Source: Candidatus Stackebrandtia faecavium (GTDB lineage: Bacteria; Actinomycetota; Actinomycetes; Mycobacteriales; Micromonosporaceae). From it: a stretch of 40,544 bases of DNA. The first letter of the stretch is position 1; every line of letters starts with the position of its first letter. This document shows positions 7,519-17,679 of the stretch, piece after piece. The notes under the pieces are model-generated. The model did no database searches and was not told where the DNA came from. It saw only the letters and a program-made list of their open reading frames with translations. The DNA lies in NCBI GenBank assembly GCA_019112895.1, contig DXIM01000109.1:1-40544 (forward strand). The letters run 5' to 3'. The translations under genes and the position numbers were made by a program.

Positions 7519-9477
7519 ATGTCCGACCGTACGGTGATCTTGCAGGCTCTGCGTTCCGCGTCCGCGGCGTTGTTCATCGAACCCGGTGCGCACCTTGTCA
7601 TGCAGGACGAGGTGCATGATCAAGCCAGACGGGATCGCTCGGCGCGCGGCCTACCGGACTCCTTCCCGTACCTCGGCTGGCATACGCAATCCGACGCCTT
7701 CGACCGCAGCGGCACGCTCGTGCGCCCGCAGCGGGTCTATTTCGGTGGCGACCGTGAGGCGGCAGCGACGGCGCTGCGGGAGCTCGAACCGCGCGGTTAC
7801 GTCATCGGTGGCGGACACAGCGATACCGAATCCTTCTGGATCTACCGCGACGCCAAACCCACACATGTTGACGTCGACATGATCCCGCAGTGGCGTATAC
7901 GCATGGAGGCACTCCACAACGACGCACGCCTGCCGTTGCGCCAAGGCGAGCGCGAGCAGCTGCATGACGTGATCTCGAGTCCGGCGATGTGGAGCCTGCT
8001 GCCGCAAGCCGTACAGGCGCTACGCGTGCGCGAGGCGTTGACCGAGGCCGATCTCGATCTGGTCCTGACACCTGCAGGTGTCGACACCCTCGGGGACACC
8101 GCCCCCGACGTCGTTACGTATGCACTCGACATAGGTCACCGGGCCGCAGGCGATGCGGCGGGCCTGCTCGCTTCGCAAGGGCGTGCGCACAACGGGATCC
8201 TGCGCCGCTGGGGCGGCCCGGGTGCGCTCGCTGCGGCACGCGCCGCGGCGAGCGCAGGGTCCGACGTGCCCGGGTACCTCGCTCTTGTCGCTTCGCACGG
8301 GGAGGACCCACTTGCGGCGGCGGTCGACATCGCCACCGAGGTGAAAGATGCGGACGAGCCGGACACGGTAATCGGCATCATCGTCGCCGCCATTATGAAT
8401 CTGTACGCCTCGCCGCCACGCGGCGGTGCGCTTATCGCCTTGCGGGACGAGCGGATTCCTTTGTGGCTGCGCGGTTTCATCGGTGACCACGCCATCGCGC
8501 AATGGGGTACAGCCGGGAAGGACCCGGTCGGCAAGTCGGTCGTCTTGGGGCCGACCCCCACAGAGCTCGCCGTCGCCGTCGATGACGTGCGCCTATGGCT
8601 CGGTCAGCCGCCGAGCCCTGGGTTCGATGTGAAGGATCGGGCCGCGCAAACGGCCGCGATTGCGCATCGGGATCGCATGCGCGAAGCCCACCGCGACGGT
8701 CTGCGCGCGGCTTTGGCACGGCGTGACCTCCACGAGCCCGAGATCGCGGTGCTGCTGGAGTTGTTGTACCGCGGGGATGCGCTGCGCCCGCAGGACCTCG
8801 CTGTGCTGGCGAAAAGCTGGCGTAAACGCCTTTTTGTCAAGCCCGGCACCTACACTCCGGCGGCGCCCGCCGTCGTGACCTATGCGGCGGCGTTGCATGC
8901 GGTCGGGGACGCCAAGGCCAATGAGGTCGCCGATGTCGTCGCGCGCGACACGAGGACATGGGCTGTCCCCGTGCAGTTCCTGTTGCGGGCGGCGCTGGCT
9001 CGCGGCCGAGACGATGATCTCGAGACTGAGTCCGTACTGGCGCCGATCGCGGCGAAAGGGGAGCCGCACGCGGCGATACACGCGGTGTGTCGCGTGCGTT
9101 CCCGTCTATGGCAGGTCTCACCGGTGATGGCCGCGTGCATGTCGCTGTTGGAGGTGCCGGCGCAGCCGCCGTATATACGAAACGGCTTCGCCGCGGCCGC
9201 GATCGCGTTTGCCGAGGACGAGGGCCGACTGTCCACACACTATTTCAATACCAATTCGCCGCGCGCTTTCTCCGCAGCCATGCACATCGTGCGGTCACGC
9301 GAGTTTCCGTTGACGGCTCGTCTAACGGTGTGGAAAGTCGCCGAACGTTCGACCGTACTGACCCACCCGACCCGGCCAATACCGTTGCCTCCCGAAGAGG
9401 TGGAACGTGTGCGGGGACTGTGGCGCGAAGCGAAGGCCGCCCTGAATCGTGAGGATCGCCCATACGAAGCGCGGTGA
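7519..9477 (+). CDS. Large protein of unknown function, 652 residues
   Basis: I do not recognise this protein. It is predicted soluble, Ala/Arg-rich and mostly helical, without signal peptide or membrane segment. Residues 1-130 include aromatic and glycine-rich stretches (YVIGGGHSDTESFWIYRD). After about residue 180 there are repeated alanine-rich amphipathic helices (GALAAARAAASAG) suggestive of a HEAT/TPR-like scaffold. No Walker, nuclease or DNA-binding motif is evident. Codon use is like its neighbours, and an apparent leaderless promoter precedes it. It sits between truB and ribF, which are usually adjacent or nearly so in actinobacteria. The 62-bp gap to ribF and the same strand suggest co-transcription with ribF. 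Confidence 0.85.
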   Translation: MSDRTVILQALRSASAALFIEPGAHLVMQDEVHDQARRDRSARGLPDSFPYLGWHTQSDAFDRSGTLVRPQRVYFGGDREAAATALRELEPRGYVIGGGHSDTESFWIYRDAKPTHVDVDMIPQWRIRMEALHNDARLPLRQGEREQLHDVISSPAMWSLLPQAVQALRVREALTEADLDLVLTPAGVDTLGDTAPDVVTYALDIGHRAAGDAAGLLASQGRAHNGILRRWGGPGALAAARAAASAGSDVPGYLALVASHGEDPLAAAVDIATEVKDADEPDTVIGIIVAAIMNLYASPPRGGALIALRDERIPLWLRGFIGDHAIAQWGTAGKDPVGKSVVLGPTPTELAVAVDDVRLWLGQPPSPGFDVKDRAAQTAAIAHRDRMREAHRDGLRAALARRDLHEPEIAVLLELLYRGDALRPQDLAVLAKSWRKRLFVKPGTYTPAAPAVVTYAAALHAVGDAKANEVADVVARDTRTWAVPVQFLLRAALARGRDDDLETESVLAPIAAKGEPHAAIHAVCRVRSRLWQVSPVMAACMSLLEVPAQPPYIRNGFAAAAIAFAEDEGRLSTHYFNTNSPRAFSAAMHIVRSREFPLTARLTVWKVAERSTVLTHPTRPIPLPPEEVERVRGLWREAKAALNREDRPYEAR

Positions 9478-9539
9478 CGATGGCGCCAAGGGCGGAACCC
9501 AATTACGTGAGCGCCGTGCCATGAGCAAAGATTATTCGT

Positions 9540-10511
9540 ATGCAGCGTTGGCGTGGAATCGAAGCGACCCCGCGCCGTTGGGGACGTTCCGTCGTCACCA
9601 TCGGCGTGTTCGATGGGGTACATCGCGGACACCAGCACATCATCGGTAAAACCGTGGCGGAGGCGCGACGGGCGCAGCTGCGCAGCGTCGTGGTCACCTT
9701 CGACCCGCACCCGCTCCAGGTTCTGCGACCCGATAAATGCCCGACCAGCCTGACCGATCTGGACTACCGCGGTGACCTGATCGCGAGCCTCGACGTGGAC
9801 GGCCTGTGCGTACTTCCGTTCACGCGGGAGTTTTCGCAGCTGGCGCCCGAAGATTTCGTGAACGATCTGCTCGTGGAGCGGCTCAACGCCGCGCACGTCG
9901 TCGTCGGCGAGAACTTCCGCTTCGGACACAAGGCGTCGGGGGACACGGAACTGTTGAAAGAACTGGGCGAAAGCGCCGGGTTCACGGTCGACGCGGTCGC
10001 CTTGTCGGGCACCGACGACGCCGTATTCAGCTCGACGTACGTACGCGGCCGCATCGAATCGGGAGATGTCGCGGCTGCACGTCAGGCCCTTGGGCGCCCG
10101 TATCGCTTGTCGGGGCCGGTCGTGCACGGTGCAGACCGGGGTGGCAAACAGCTCGGCTTCCCGACCGCGAACCTTCGCCACACGCCGACCGCGACAGTGC
10201 CTGCCGATGGCGTCTACGCCGGTTGGTTGGTGCGAAGCGACGGCACGGCTTTGAAAGCCGCGCTCAGTGTGGGCACGAACCCGACCTTCGACGGGGTATC
10301 ACAAAGCGTCGAGGCGTATGTCCTCGATTTCTCCGACGACCTCTATGGCGAACAGGTCAGTCTCGATTTCGTGGCACGTATCCGTGAACAACGCACCTAT
10401 GATTCGCTGCAGCCGCTGGTCGACCAGATGCACGCGGATGTCGATGAGACCCGCAAGCTGTTGGACGAATTATCTGGTCTGTTAACGTTGACACGCATGC
10501 ACGTGTGCTAG
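9540..10511 (+). CDS. ribF: Bifunctional riboflavin kinase / FAD synthetase
   Basis: Phosphorylates riboflavin to FMN and adenylates FMN to FAD in the cytoplasm. The N-terminal nucleotidyltransferase domain shows GVFDGVHRGHQ (residues 22-32) and the later STYVRGRIESGD. The C-terminal kinase domain shows GGKQLGFPTANL with the PTAN motif and GVYAGW. The length of 323 is normal. The start MQRWRG is the usual actinobacterial one. No FMN riboswitch-like leader is visible in the short gap upstream. The last residues (LLTLTRMHVC) look unlike most relatives and may be a drifted tail. Confidence 0.97.
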   Translation: MQRWRGIEATPRRWGRSVVTIGVFDGVHRGHQHIIGKTVAEARRAQLRSVVVTFDPHPLQVLRPDKCPTSLTDLDYRGDLIASLDVDGLCVLPFTREFSQLAPEDFVNDLLVERLNAAHVVVGENFRFGHKASGDTELLKELGESAGFTVDAVALSGTDDAVFSSTYVRGRIESGDVAAARQALGRPYRLSGPVVHGADRGGKQLGFPTANLRHTPTATVPADGVYAGWLVRSDGTALKAALSVGTNPTFDGVSQSVEAYVLDFSDDLYGEQVSLDFVARIREQRTYDSLQPLVDQMHADVDETRKLLDELSGLLTLTRMHVC

Positions 10512-10513
10512 AC

Positions 10514-10529
10514 GCACGGTATGCCGTGC
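10514..10529 (+). terminator. Short hairpin after ribF
   Basis: GCACGG and CCGTGC pair around a 4-nt loop directly after the ribF stop. With only 6 bp and no T-run it is a weak terminator at best. The rest of the gap to rpsO (to 10716) should hold the rpsO promoter, but I cannot point to a convincing one. Confidence 0.35.
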
Positions 10530-10716
10530 AAAGGCTCGTCTTTGAGATCCTTATCCCAAAGTGATCGCCACGTTCCGGCGTAACCCATGTTTTCCAACCT
10601 CGGCCATCGCTGGGTGCGAATTCTAGGGGCGGAACCGGTTATCACCGCAGCCTTCTTGCGTACCTGCCCGACGCCGCGGGTTCGCTTTCGTCAATTTTTA
10701 CAAGAAGTAGGAGAAC

Positions 10717-10986
10717 ATGGCGCTCGACAATGCCACCAAGGCAAAAATTATTGCTGAATACGCGACCGAAGATGGCGACACCGGATCCACCGAGGTGCAG
10801 GTCGCATTGCTGACTCAGCGGATCTCGAACCTGACTGAGCACTTCAAGACCCACAAGCAAGACCATCACAGCCGTCGCGGCCTCATGCTCCTCGTGGGCC
10901 GTCGCCGTCGACTGCTCAAGTACCTCCAAAGCGAGGACATCACGCGCTACCGTGAGCTCATCAAGCGGCTGGGAATCCGTCGCTAA
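10717..10986 (+). CDS. rpsO: 30S ribosomal protein S15
   Basis: Binds the central domain of 16S rRNA and helps build the 30S platform. The 89-residue length and the motifs [33 protein letters not shown] and RRLLKYL are those of S15. A good ribosome-binding site (TAGGAG) lies 4 nt before the ATG. It is followed by a strong terminator and then pnp, the classical rpsO-pnp arrangement. Confidence 0.98.
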   Translation: MALDNATKAKIIAEYATEDGDTGSTEVQVALLTQRISNLTEHFKTHKQDHHSRRGLMLLVGRRRRLLKYLQSEDITRYRELIKRLGIRR

Positions 10987-11035
10987 TCGGTAGTGCGCGC
11001 CTGATCGTGGTGGCTACTACCGCGACTTAAACTGC

Positions 11036-11064
11036 CGGGGGAGCGACGTACAGTCGCTCCCCCG
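11036..11064 (+). terminator. Hairpin terminator between rpsO and pnp
   Basis: Perfect 12-bp GC-rich stem (11036-11047 with 11053-11064) and a 5-nt loop, 49 bp after the rpsO stop. It probably limits readthrough from rpsO into pnp. The rest of the 270-bp gap likely contains a pnp promoter and a long leader. Confidence 0.8.
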
Positions 11065-11256
11065 AGTAATACGGTGACCTGAAGTAACTGCCAGGTACCG
11101 TGCAAAGAAACAAGCGGCGCGTCGAAGCCGTCGGCGTTCCGGTCCTCGGTAGTGGTGTTCGGGCATGACAGTCCCGTGCACTTCAATCGAAGACCGGCCG
11201 CAAGACAGCTCCAAGACGAACGACGCGCCCTGATACGAAGGAGCTGTAGACACATA

Positions 11257-13617
11257 ATGTCCACAGAACAAGACCAGCATTCCGCAAGGCTGGGCGACCA
11301 CCATTCCACGGCGGTCATCGATAACGGGGACCATGGCACCCGCCAGGTCACTTTCTCCACGGGGCGTTTGGCGCGCCAGGCGGCCGGTAGCGTCGTCGCG
11401 CGCTTGGGGGACACCGTAGTGCTGTCCACTACGGCCGCGGGTAAACACCCGAAGGAACATTTCGACTTTTTCCCGCTGACCGTCGATGTCGAAGAACGCA
11501 TGTATGCGGCGGGCCGCATCCCCGGTTCGTTCTTCCGTCGTGAAGGCCGTCCCAGCGAGGACGCGATTTTGACGTGTCGTTTGATCGACCGGGGGCTGCG
11601 TCCCAGCTTCGTGAAGGGCCTGCGTAACGAGGTCCAGATCGTGGAGACGGTCCTGGCTCTCGACGAGGCGCACCCGTACGACGTTGTCGCTATGAACGGT
11701 GCGTCTGCCTCGACCTCGATCTCCGGTCTGCCGGCCGCGGGCCCGCTCGGCTCGACCCGGATGGCCAACATCGACGGCAGCTGGGTCGCGTTCCCGACGC
11801 TGGAACAGCTCGAAAAGGCCACGTTCGACATGGTCGTGACCGGCCGGGTTATCGACGGCGGCGACGTCGCCATCATGATGGTGGAGGCAGAAGCGACCGA
11901 CAATTCGGTTGCCCTGATCGCTGACGGCGCCACCTCGCCGACCGAGGAAGTCGTCGCAGCCGGGCTCGAAGCGGCCAAGCCGGTCATCGCCGAGTTGTGT
12001 CGTGCGCAACGTGAACTGATCGCAGCGGCCGCGAAACCGGCCGTGGAGTTCCCGCTCTTCCCGGAGTACGGCGAGGATGTGCTGACCGCTGTCGAAGGCG
12101 AAGCCGCCTCTTCGTTGAGCAGCGCGTTGACGATCGCCGACAAGCAGGAGCGCGAGGCCGAGCTCGACCGGATCAAGGCCGAGCTCGTCGAGAAGCTCGC
12201 CACCAGCTTCGCCGAGCGCGAAGGCGAAATCTCGGCGGCATTGCGTTCGTTGACCAAACAGCTTGTGCGTCAGCGGGTGTTGACCGAAGGCGTGCGTATC
12301 GACGGCCGCGGACCCCGCGACATCCGTCAGCTGTCGGCCGAGGTCGGCATCCTGCCGCGTGTCCACGGTTCCGCGTTGTTCGAGCGTGGCGAGACCCAGA
12401 TCATGGGTGTCACGACGCTGAACATGCTGCGCATGGAGCAGTCGATCGACACGTTGTCGCCGGTCACCAAGAAACGCTACATGCACAACTACAACTTCCC
12501 GCCGTACTCGACCGGCGAGACGGGCCGCGTGGGTTCCCCGAAACGCCGCGAGATCGGTCACGGTGCTCTGGCTGAGCGCGCGCTGGTCCCGGTTCTGCCG
12601 GGCCGCGAGGAGTTCCCGTACGCGATCCGTCAGGTCTCGGAAGCCTTGGGCTCGAACGGTTCGACCTCAATGGGCTCCGTGTGCGCCTCCACGATGAGCC
12701 TCATGGCTGCCGGTGTGCCGCTGAAGGCGCCGGTTGCCGGCATCGCGATGGGCCTGATCTCGGACGAGGTCGACGGCAAGACCGAGTACGTCACGATCAC
12801 CGATATCTTGGGCGCCGAGGACGCGTTCGGCGACATGGACTTCAAGGTGGCCGGAACCCGTGACTTCGTCACGGCCCTGCAGCTCGACACCAAGCTCGAC
12901 GGCATCCCGTCGGACGTGCTGGTCTCGGCTCTGGGACAGGCCAACGACGCTCGGCACGCGATCCTGGACGTCATGGCCGAGGCGATCGAATCGACCGGTG
13001 AGATGGCCGACTCTGCTCCGCGCGTGACGACCGTCAAGGTCCCGGTCGACAAGATCGGCATGGTCATCGGGCCGAAGGGCCAGACGATCAACTCGATCAC
13101 CGAAGAGACCGGCGCCGACATCTCGATCGAGGACGACGGCACGATCTACATCGGTGCAACGAACGGCCCGGCTGCTGAAGCCGCCGTCAACATGGTGAAC
13201 GGCATCGCGAACCCGACGCTGCCGAGCGTGGGCGACCGTTTCCTCGGCACGGTCGTGAAGACCGCCGCCTTCGGCGCCTTCGTTTCGCTGGTTCCGGGGC
13301 GTGACGGTCTGCTGCACATCTCCAAGATCGGTGACGGCAAGCGCATCGACAAAGTCGAGGACTACCTCAACGTCGGAGACAAGATCGAGGTCGAGATCGC
13401 CGACGTCGACGGTCGCGGAAAGATCTACCTCGACAAGGTGTACCCGGAGGGGCAGGAGCCGCCGAAGCGTCAGTCCGGTGGTCACGATAAAGGTGGCCGG
13501 GACAAGAACGACCGCGGCAAGAGCGACGACCGTGGGCCCCGTCAGTCGAAATCCGATGACGAAGGTTCCGGCGGAGATGGCAGGCAACGTCGTCGCCGTA
13601 GGCAGCACCGCGAGTAG
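11257..13617 (+). CDS. pnp: Polyribonucleotide nucleotidyltransferase (PNPase)
   Basis: Phosphorolytic 3'-to-5' exoribonuclease, and in actinobacteria also an RNA 3'-tailing enzyme. The two RNase PH-like cores are present (first with [12 protein letters not shown] and [18 protein letters not shown]; second with [10 protein letters not shown]-like [16 protein letters not shown] and [18 protein letters not shown]). They are followed by a KH domain (about residues 590-650, [11 protein letters not shown]) and an S1 domain (about 660-730). A charged Arg/Lys/Asp/Gly-rich tail closes the protein. I placed the start at the ATG at 11257 (786 residues). GAAGGAG lies 13 nt upstream, a rather long spacing. 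A longer frame back to 11152 does not look like protein. A 20-bp hairpin begins 45 nt after the stop. Confidence 0.97.
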   Translation: MSTEQDQHSARLGDHHSTAVIDNGDHGTRQVTFSTGRLARQAAGSVVARLGDTVVLSTTAAGKHPKEHFDFFPLTVDVEERMYAAGRIPGSFFRREGRPSEDAILTCRLIDRGLRPSFVKGLRNEVQIVETVLALDEAHPYDVVAMNGASASTSISGLPAAGPLGSTRMANIDGSWVAFPTLEQLEKATFDMVVTGRVIDGGDVAIMMVEAEATDNSVALIADGATSPTEEVVAAGLEAAKPVIAELCRAQRELIAAAAKPAVEFPLFPEYGEDVLTAVEGEAASSLSSALTIADKQEREAELDRIKAELVEKLATSFAEREGEISAALRSLTKQLVRQRVLTEGVRIDGRGPRDIRQLSAEVGILPRVHGSALFERGETQIMGVTTLNMLRMEQSIDTLSPVTKKRYMHNYNFPPYSTGETGRVGSPKRREIGHGALAERALVPVLPGREEFPYAIRQVSEALGSNGSTSMGSVCASTMSLMAAGVPLKAPVAGIAMGLISDEVDGKTEYVTITDILGAEDAFGDMDFKVAGTRDFVTALQLDTKLDGIPSDVLVSALGQANDARHAILDVMAEAIESTGEMADSAPRVTTVKVPVDKIGMVIGPKGQTINSITEETGADISIEDDGTIYIGATNGPAAEAAVNMVNGIANPTLPSVGDRFLGTVVKTAAFGAFVSLVPGRDGLLHISKIGDGKRIDKVEDYLNVGDKIEVEIADVDGRGKIYLDKVYPEGQEPPKRQSGGHDKGGRDKNDRGKSDDRGPRQSKSDDEGSGGDGRQRRRRRQHRE

Positions 13618-13626
13618 AGCATCGTC

Positions 13627-14931
13627 ATGTCTAGCGCTTCGACACGAACGCTGACGGATGACCCGCTGGGCGGCACGGTACGACGTACCGTGTTGCCCAG
13701 CGGGCTTCGTGTAGTGACAGAATCGATTCCCGCGATGCGCGGCGCCGCCGTGGGGGTGTGGGTCGCGACCGGTTCGCGAGACGAGTCCCCGGCGTTGTCC
13801 GGCGCCTCTCATTTTCTCGAGCATCTGCTTTTCAAAGGCACCTCGCGTCGCAGCGCCCTGGATATCTCGGCGCAGATCGAAGCGGTGGGCGGCGAGACGA
13901 ATGCCTTCACCTCGAAGGAATACACCTGCTATTTCGCGCGCGTACTCGACACGGACGTTCCGTTGGCCGTGGACGTTTTGGGCGATGTCATCACCGATTC
14001 GCTTATGTACGAAGACGATGTGGAGACAGAACGTGACGTGATCCTCGAAGAGATCGCGATGCAAGGTGACGAGCCCGCCGATGACGTCCACGACTTGTTC
14101 GCATCCGCAGTGTTCGCGGGGCACCCGCTGTCGCGCGACATAGCCGGCACTCCCGACTCGGTCTCACGCCTCACGCGGGACGAGATCCACGCGTTTTACC
14201 GGCGCCACTATGTGGCGCCGGCGATGAGCATTGTCGCTGCAGGAAGCCTCGACCACGAACAGATCGTGAAGACGGTGCAAAGCAGTTTCGGGCCGCTGCT
14301 TGAGGGCGAGGCGGAACCGTGTCAGTTGCGACCAGAGACCGAACCGGTCGACGATGCCGGGCCGCGGCTCGTCGTGGCACGTCGCGACTCCGAACAGGCA
14401 CATCTGGTTTTGGGTTGCCGCAGTCTCGCGCGGCGAGATGAGCGCCGTTTCGCGCTGGAAGTCCTGGGCAACGTTCTCGGCGGCGGAATGTCATCGCGGC
14501 TGTTCTACCGGATCCGGGAAGAAGAAGGTCTGGCGTATTCGGTGTTTTCGTATACCTCCGAATTCGCCGACACCGGGATGTTCGCGGTATACGCCGGTTG
14601 TAGGCCGCAACACATTCATCGGGTACTGGAGCTGATCAAGACAGTGCTGGCTGAGGTGGCGCACAACGGCATCACCGAGCAGGAGCTGATCCGTGGCAAA
14701 GGCATGGCCAAAGGCGCACTCGTGCTGGCCATGGAGGACACGGGCTCGAGAATGAACCGGCTCGGACTCGGCGAGATGCAGTTCGGTAACCAATTCACTG
14801 TGGATCAGACGCTCGAGCGGGTCGACGCCGTGTCGGTCGATGACGTCGCCGCTGTCGCCGCCGACGTGTTGAACCGCCCCATGTCGTTGGCGGTGTCGGG
14901 ACCGTTCGACTCGACCGATTTCCAGTTGTGA
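13627..14931 (+). CDS. M16 family zinc metallopeptidase (mitochondrial-processing-peptidase-like)
   Basis: Predicted processing peptidase of family M16B, 434 residues. The inverted zinc motif HFLEH is at residues 62-66, and the distal glutamate lies in VETERDVILEEIAMQ. The second half contains the related inactive domain with the R/Y pair region (SSRLFYRIREEEGLAYS). In actinobacteria this gene regularly follows pnp. It starts 10 bp after pnp, so co-transcription is likely. Codons about 12-26 are covered by a 20-bp hairpin (13662-13704) that could limit readthrough from pnp or access of ribosomes. The substrate is unknown. Confidence 0.93.
   Translation: MSSASTRTLTDDPLGGTVRRTVLPSGLRVVTESIPAMRGAAVGVWVATGSRDESPALSGASHFLEHLLFKGTSRRSALDISAQIEAVGGETNAFTSKEYTCYFARVLDTDVPLAVDVLGDVITDSLMYEDDVETERDVILEEIAMQGDEPADDVHDLFASAVFAGHPLSRDIAGTPDSVSRLTRDEIHAFYRRHYVAPAMSIVAAGSLDHEQIVKTVQSSFGPLLEGEAEPCQLRPETEPVDDAGPRLVVARRDSEQAHLVLGCRSLARRDERRFALEVLGNVLGGGMSSRLFYRIREEEGLAYSVFSYTSEFADTGMFAVYAGCRPQHIHRVLELIKTVLAEVAHNGITEQELIRGKGMAKGALVLAMEDTGSRMNRLGLGEMQFGNQFTVDQTLERVDAVSVDDVAAVAADVLNRPMSLAVSGPFDSTDFQL
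13662..13704 (+). other. 20-bp stem with 3-nt loop inside the 5' end of the M16 gene
   Basis: 13662-13681 pairs with 13685-13704 over all 20 positions, 18 Watson-Crick and 2 G-U, leaving the loop GAC. It begins 45 nt after the pnp stop and 36 nt after the M16 start, so it is both coding and structural. It could be a pnp terminator, an RNase III site or an attenuator for the peptidase. Confidence 0.85.
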
Positions 14932-14986
14932 GACCCGTCGGCCGACCGCGTCAAGAGTGCGCCCCCAGGATTCGATCGTGAAGTCG

Positions 14987-15786
<800 letters not shown>

Positions 15787-15787
<1 letters not shown>

Positions 15788-15801
15788 GGCGTTTCACGCC
15801 T
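15787..15801. terminator. Short bidirectional hairpin between dapB and the GNAT gene
   Basis: GGCGT and ACGCC pair around TTC (plus one G-U pair) and overlap both convergent stop codons. It is weak in length but placed as a shared terminator. Confidence 0.35.
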
Positions 15802-16342
15802 CTTCCGTCAGATCGGCGTGAAGCCGCAGTTGCGGCACCATTGCGGTGTCCATTTCGAGCGTGCGGCTCGCGCCGTCTGTTTCCCAACCGGCCGAGCGAT
15901 AGAAATTCAAGGACGCACTGTCGCGTGCGAACGCCCACACGTGGGCCAAGAGAATGCCGTGAGCGCGCCAGTGCGCCACCGAGGCCGACAAGAGCCGACT
16001 TCCGTGGCCGCGTCGACTGAAGCGTGGCTCGACGAGCAGTTCAGTGATGAGGCCCTGGCCGGAGTCGTCGTCTGTGTCGGGCCCGACCGCGGCGAAACCG
16101 ACCGTTTCGAGACGCTCTTTATCCGTTTCATCCTGCTCGATGGCGACGAAAACCTGCTGGTCTGGGGACGGCGGATTCGTGCACGCTTCCTGCCACTGCT
16201 GCGTGAACCAACCATGGTCGAGGTTGTCCAGTACCTCGGCCGGTATGAACTTCGTATAGGCGGTGCGCCAGGTAGAAAGCTGAATCGAAGCGATCTGTGG
16301 CGCGTCGGACTCGCGCGCTGGTCTCACGTACCCCAAAGCCAT
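15794..16342 (-). CDS. GNAT family N-acetyltransferase
   Basis: 182-residue acetyl-CoA-dependent acyltransferase of the GNAT fold. The acetyl-CoA loop (motif A) is seen as ITELLVEPRFSRRGHGSRLL, of the R-x-x-G-x-G form. The C-terminal motif B region is LNFYRSAGWE. The N-terminus reads VRPARESDAPQIASIQLSTW, typical of the family. The substrate cannot be assigned. The gene is divergent from the AlkX/YcaQ-like gene with a 47-bp gap that must hold both promoters, and convergent with dapB. Confidence 0.92.
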   Translation of the reverse strand: MALGYVRPARESDAPQIASIQLSTWRTAYTKFIPAEVLDNLDHGWFTQQWQEACTNPPSPDQQVFVAIEQDETDKERLETVGFAAVGPDTDDDSGQGLITELLVEPRFSRRGHGSRLLSASVAHWRAHGILLAHVWAFARDSASLNFYRSAGWETDGASRTLEMDTAMVPQLRLHADLTEEA

Positions 16343-16389
16343 GGCTTAGAGCGTACGTGCGTGTCGGATCCCACCGTTAATGTCCCCAT

Positions 16390-17598
16390 GTGACCGATGA
16401 CAGCAAACTCTCCGTAGGGCAGGCCCGCGGCATTGCCCTGGCGGCCCAAGGTTTTTCGGTTCCGCGGCCGACCGCGCCGGTGGACCGAAACGACCTGCAT
16501 TCCGTCCTGTCGCGTACGCAGCTGCTGCAAATCGACTCCGTGTATGTCCTGGAGCGCGCGCACTACGTCCCGATCTATTCACGATTGGGCCCGTACGCGC
16601 ACGAGCTGCTGGACGCCGCGGCGTACAACGGCAGCCGGAAACTCTTCGAATACTGGGGACATGCCGCCTCGCTTCTGCCAGTCGAACTGCATCCGTTCAT
16701 GCGGTGGCGAATGCGCGCGGCACAGGAGCACGCGTGGGGCGGCATGCGCCAGATCGCGCGCCACAGCGGCTTCGTGGAGGAGATATACGACGAGGTCGCG
16801 GCCCGTGGGCCCGTATCGGCCAGGGAACTGGAGGACCAGACGCCTCGTGACCGCAGCGACTGGGGCTGGAACTGGAGCGACGCCAAGAACGCCTTGGAAT
16901 GGCTGTTTCGGTGCGGGAGGCTCAGCGTCGCCGCCCGGCCCGGTTTCGAACGGCATTACGACCTCACCGAGCGCGTCATACCGGGTCGTGTGCTGGCGTT
17001 GCCGACACCGACGCGGCCCGAAGCCATTCGCGAACTCGTTGCGCGCTCGGCGCGTTCCCTGGGGGTGGCCACGGTCGCCGCACTGAGCGACTATTTCCGC
17101 CTGACTATGAAAGAAACGCATGCCGCTGTCGGTGAGCTCGTCGAAAGTGAAGAGCTGATCCCCGTCACGGTCGAGGGCTGGGACAAACCGGCGTTTCTGC
17201 ACAAGGACGCGCAGATACCCGCGCGTGTCGAGGCACGTGCATTGGTCAGCCCATTCGACCCGATCGTGTGGAACCGTGACAGGACGCAGCGGCTGTTCGA
17301 TTTCCATTACCGCATCGAGATCTATGTGCCCCGCGCGAAGCGTACCTACGGCTATTACGTGTTGCCGTTTCTGCTCGGCGACGCATTCGTGGCCCGGGTT
17401 GACCTCAAAGCGGACCGAAAAAGCGGGTGTCTGGTAGTCGCGGCAGCCTGGCGCGAACCCGATGCGCGCGGCCGTGACGACGTGGACGTCGAGTTGGCGG
17501 AGGAACTGCGCGAGATGGCGCTGTGGCTAGGCTTGAGCGACATCCGGGTCGAGCCCAGGGGCGACCTGGCGGACAGTCTCGCCGCGCGGCTGATGTAA
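16390..17598 (+). CDS. YcaQ/AlkX-type winged-helix DNA glycosylase (interstrand-crosslink repair family)
   Basis: 402-residue member of the HTH_42 (formerly DUF1006) family. Characterised members excise alkylated purines and unhook DNA interstrand crosslinks. Three tandem winged-helix-like modules are expected. The catalytic Gln-x-Asp triplet is visible at residues 47-49 (LLQIDSVYVLERAH). From what I recall, QxD marks the YcaQ/AlkX subgroup and QxQ the antibiotic-linked AlkZ subgroup. The C-terminal region SPFDPIVWNRDRTQRLFDF is also a family hallmark. The start is GTG at 16390. It is not beside a natural-product cluster, so general alkylation/crosslink repair is the better guess than self-resistance. 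Confidence 0.9.
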   Translation: MTDDSKLSVGQARGIALAAQGFSVPRPTAPVDRNDLHSVLSRTQLLQIDSVYVLERAHYVPIYSRLGPYAHELLDAAAYNGSRKLFEYWGHAASLLPVELHPFMRWRMRAAQEHAWGGMRQIARHSGFVEEIYDEVAARGPVSARELEDQTPRDRSDWGWNWSDAKNALEWLFRCGRLSVAARPGFERHYDLTERVIPGRVLALPTPTRPEAIRELVARSARSLGVATVAALSDYFRLTMKETHAAVGELVESEELIPVTVEGWDKPAFLHKDAQIPARVEARALVSPFDPIVWNRDRTQRLFDFHYRIEIYVPRAKRTYGYYVLPFLLGDAFVARVDLKADRKSGCLVVAAAWREPDARGRDDVDVELAEELREMALWLGLSDIRVEPRGDLADSLAARLM

Positions 17599-17679
17599 CA
17601 GCCGGTAGGGGCCGCTAGTGACGGCGGAGTACGGTATAAAGCGTGCGCGATCTGGCGATGTGAAGGGAATACGCTGGCT

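Noticed and set aside
10983-12561. Long minus-strand frames antisense to pnp
   Set aside because: pnp is unmistakable in the plus frame; the antisense products are low-complexity and match nothing.
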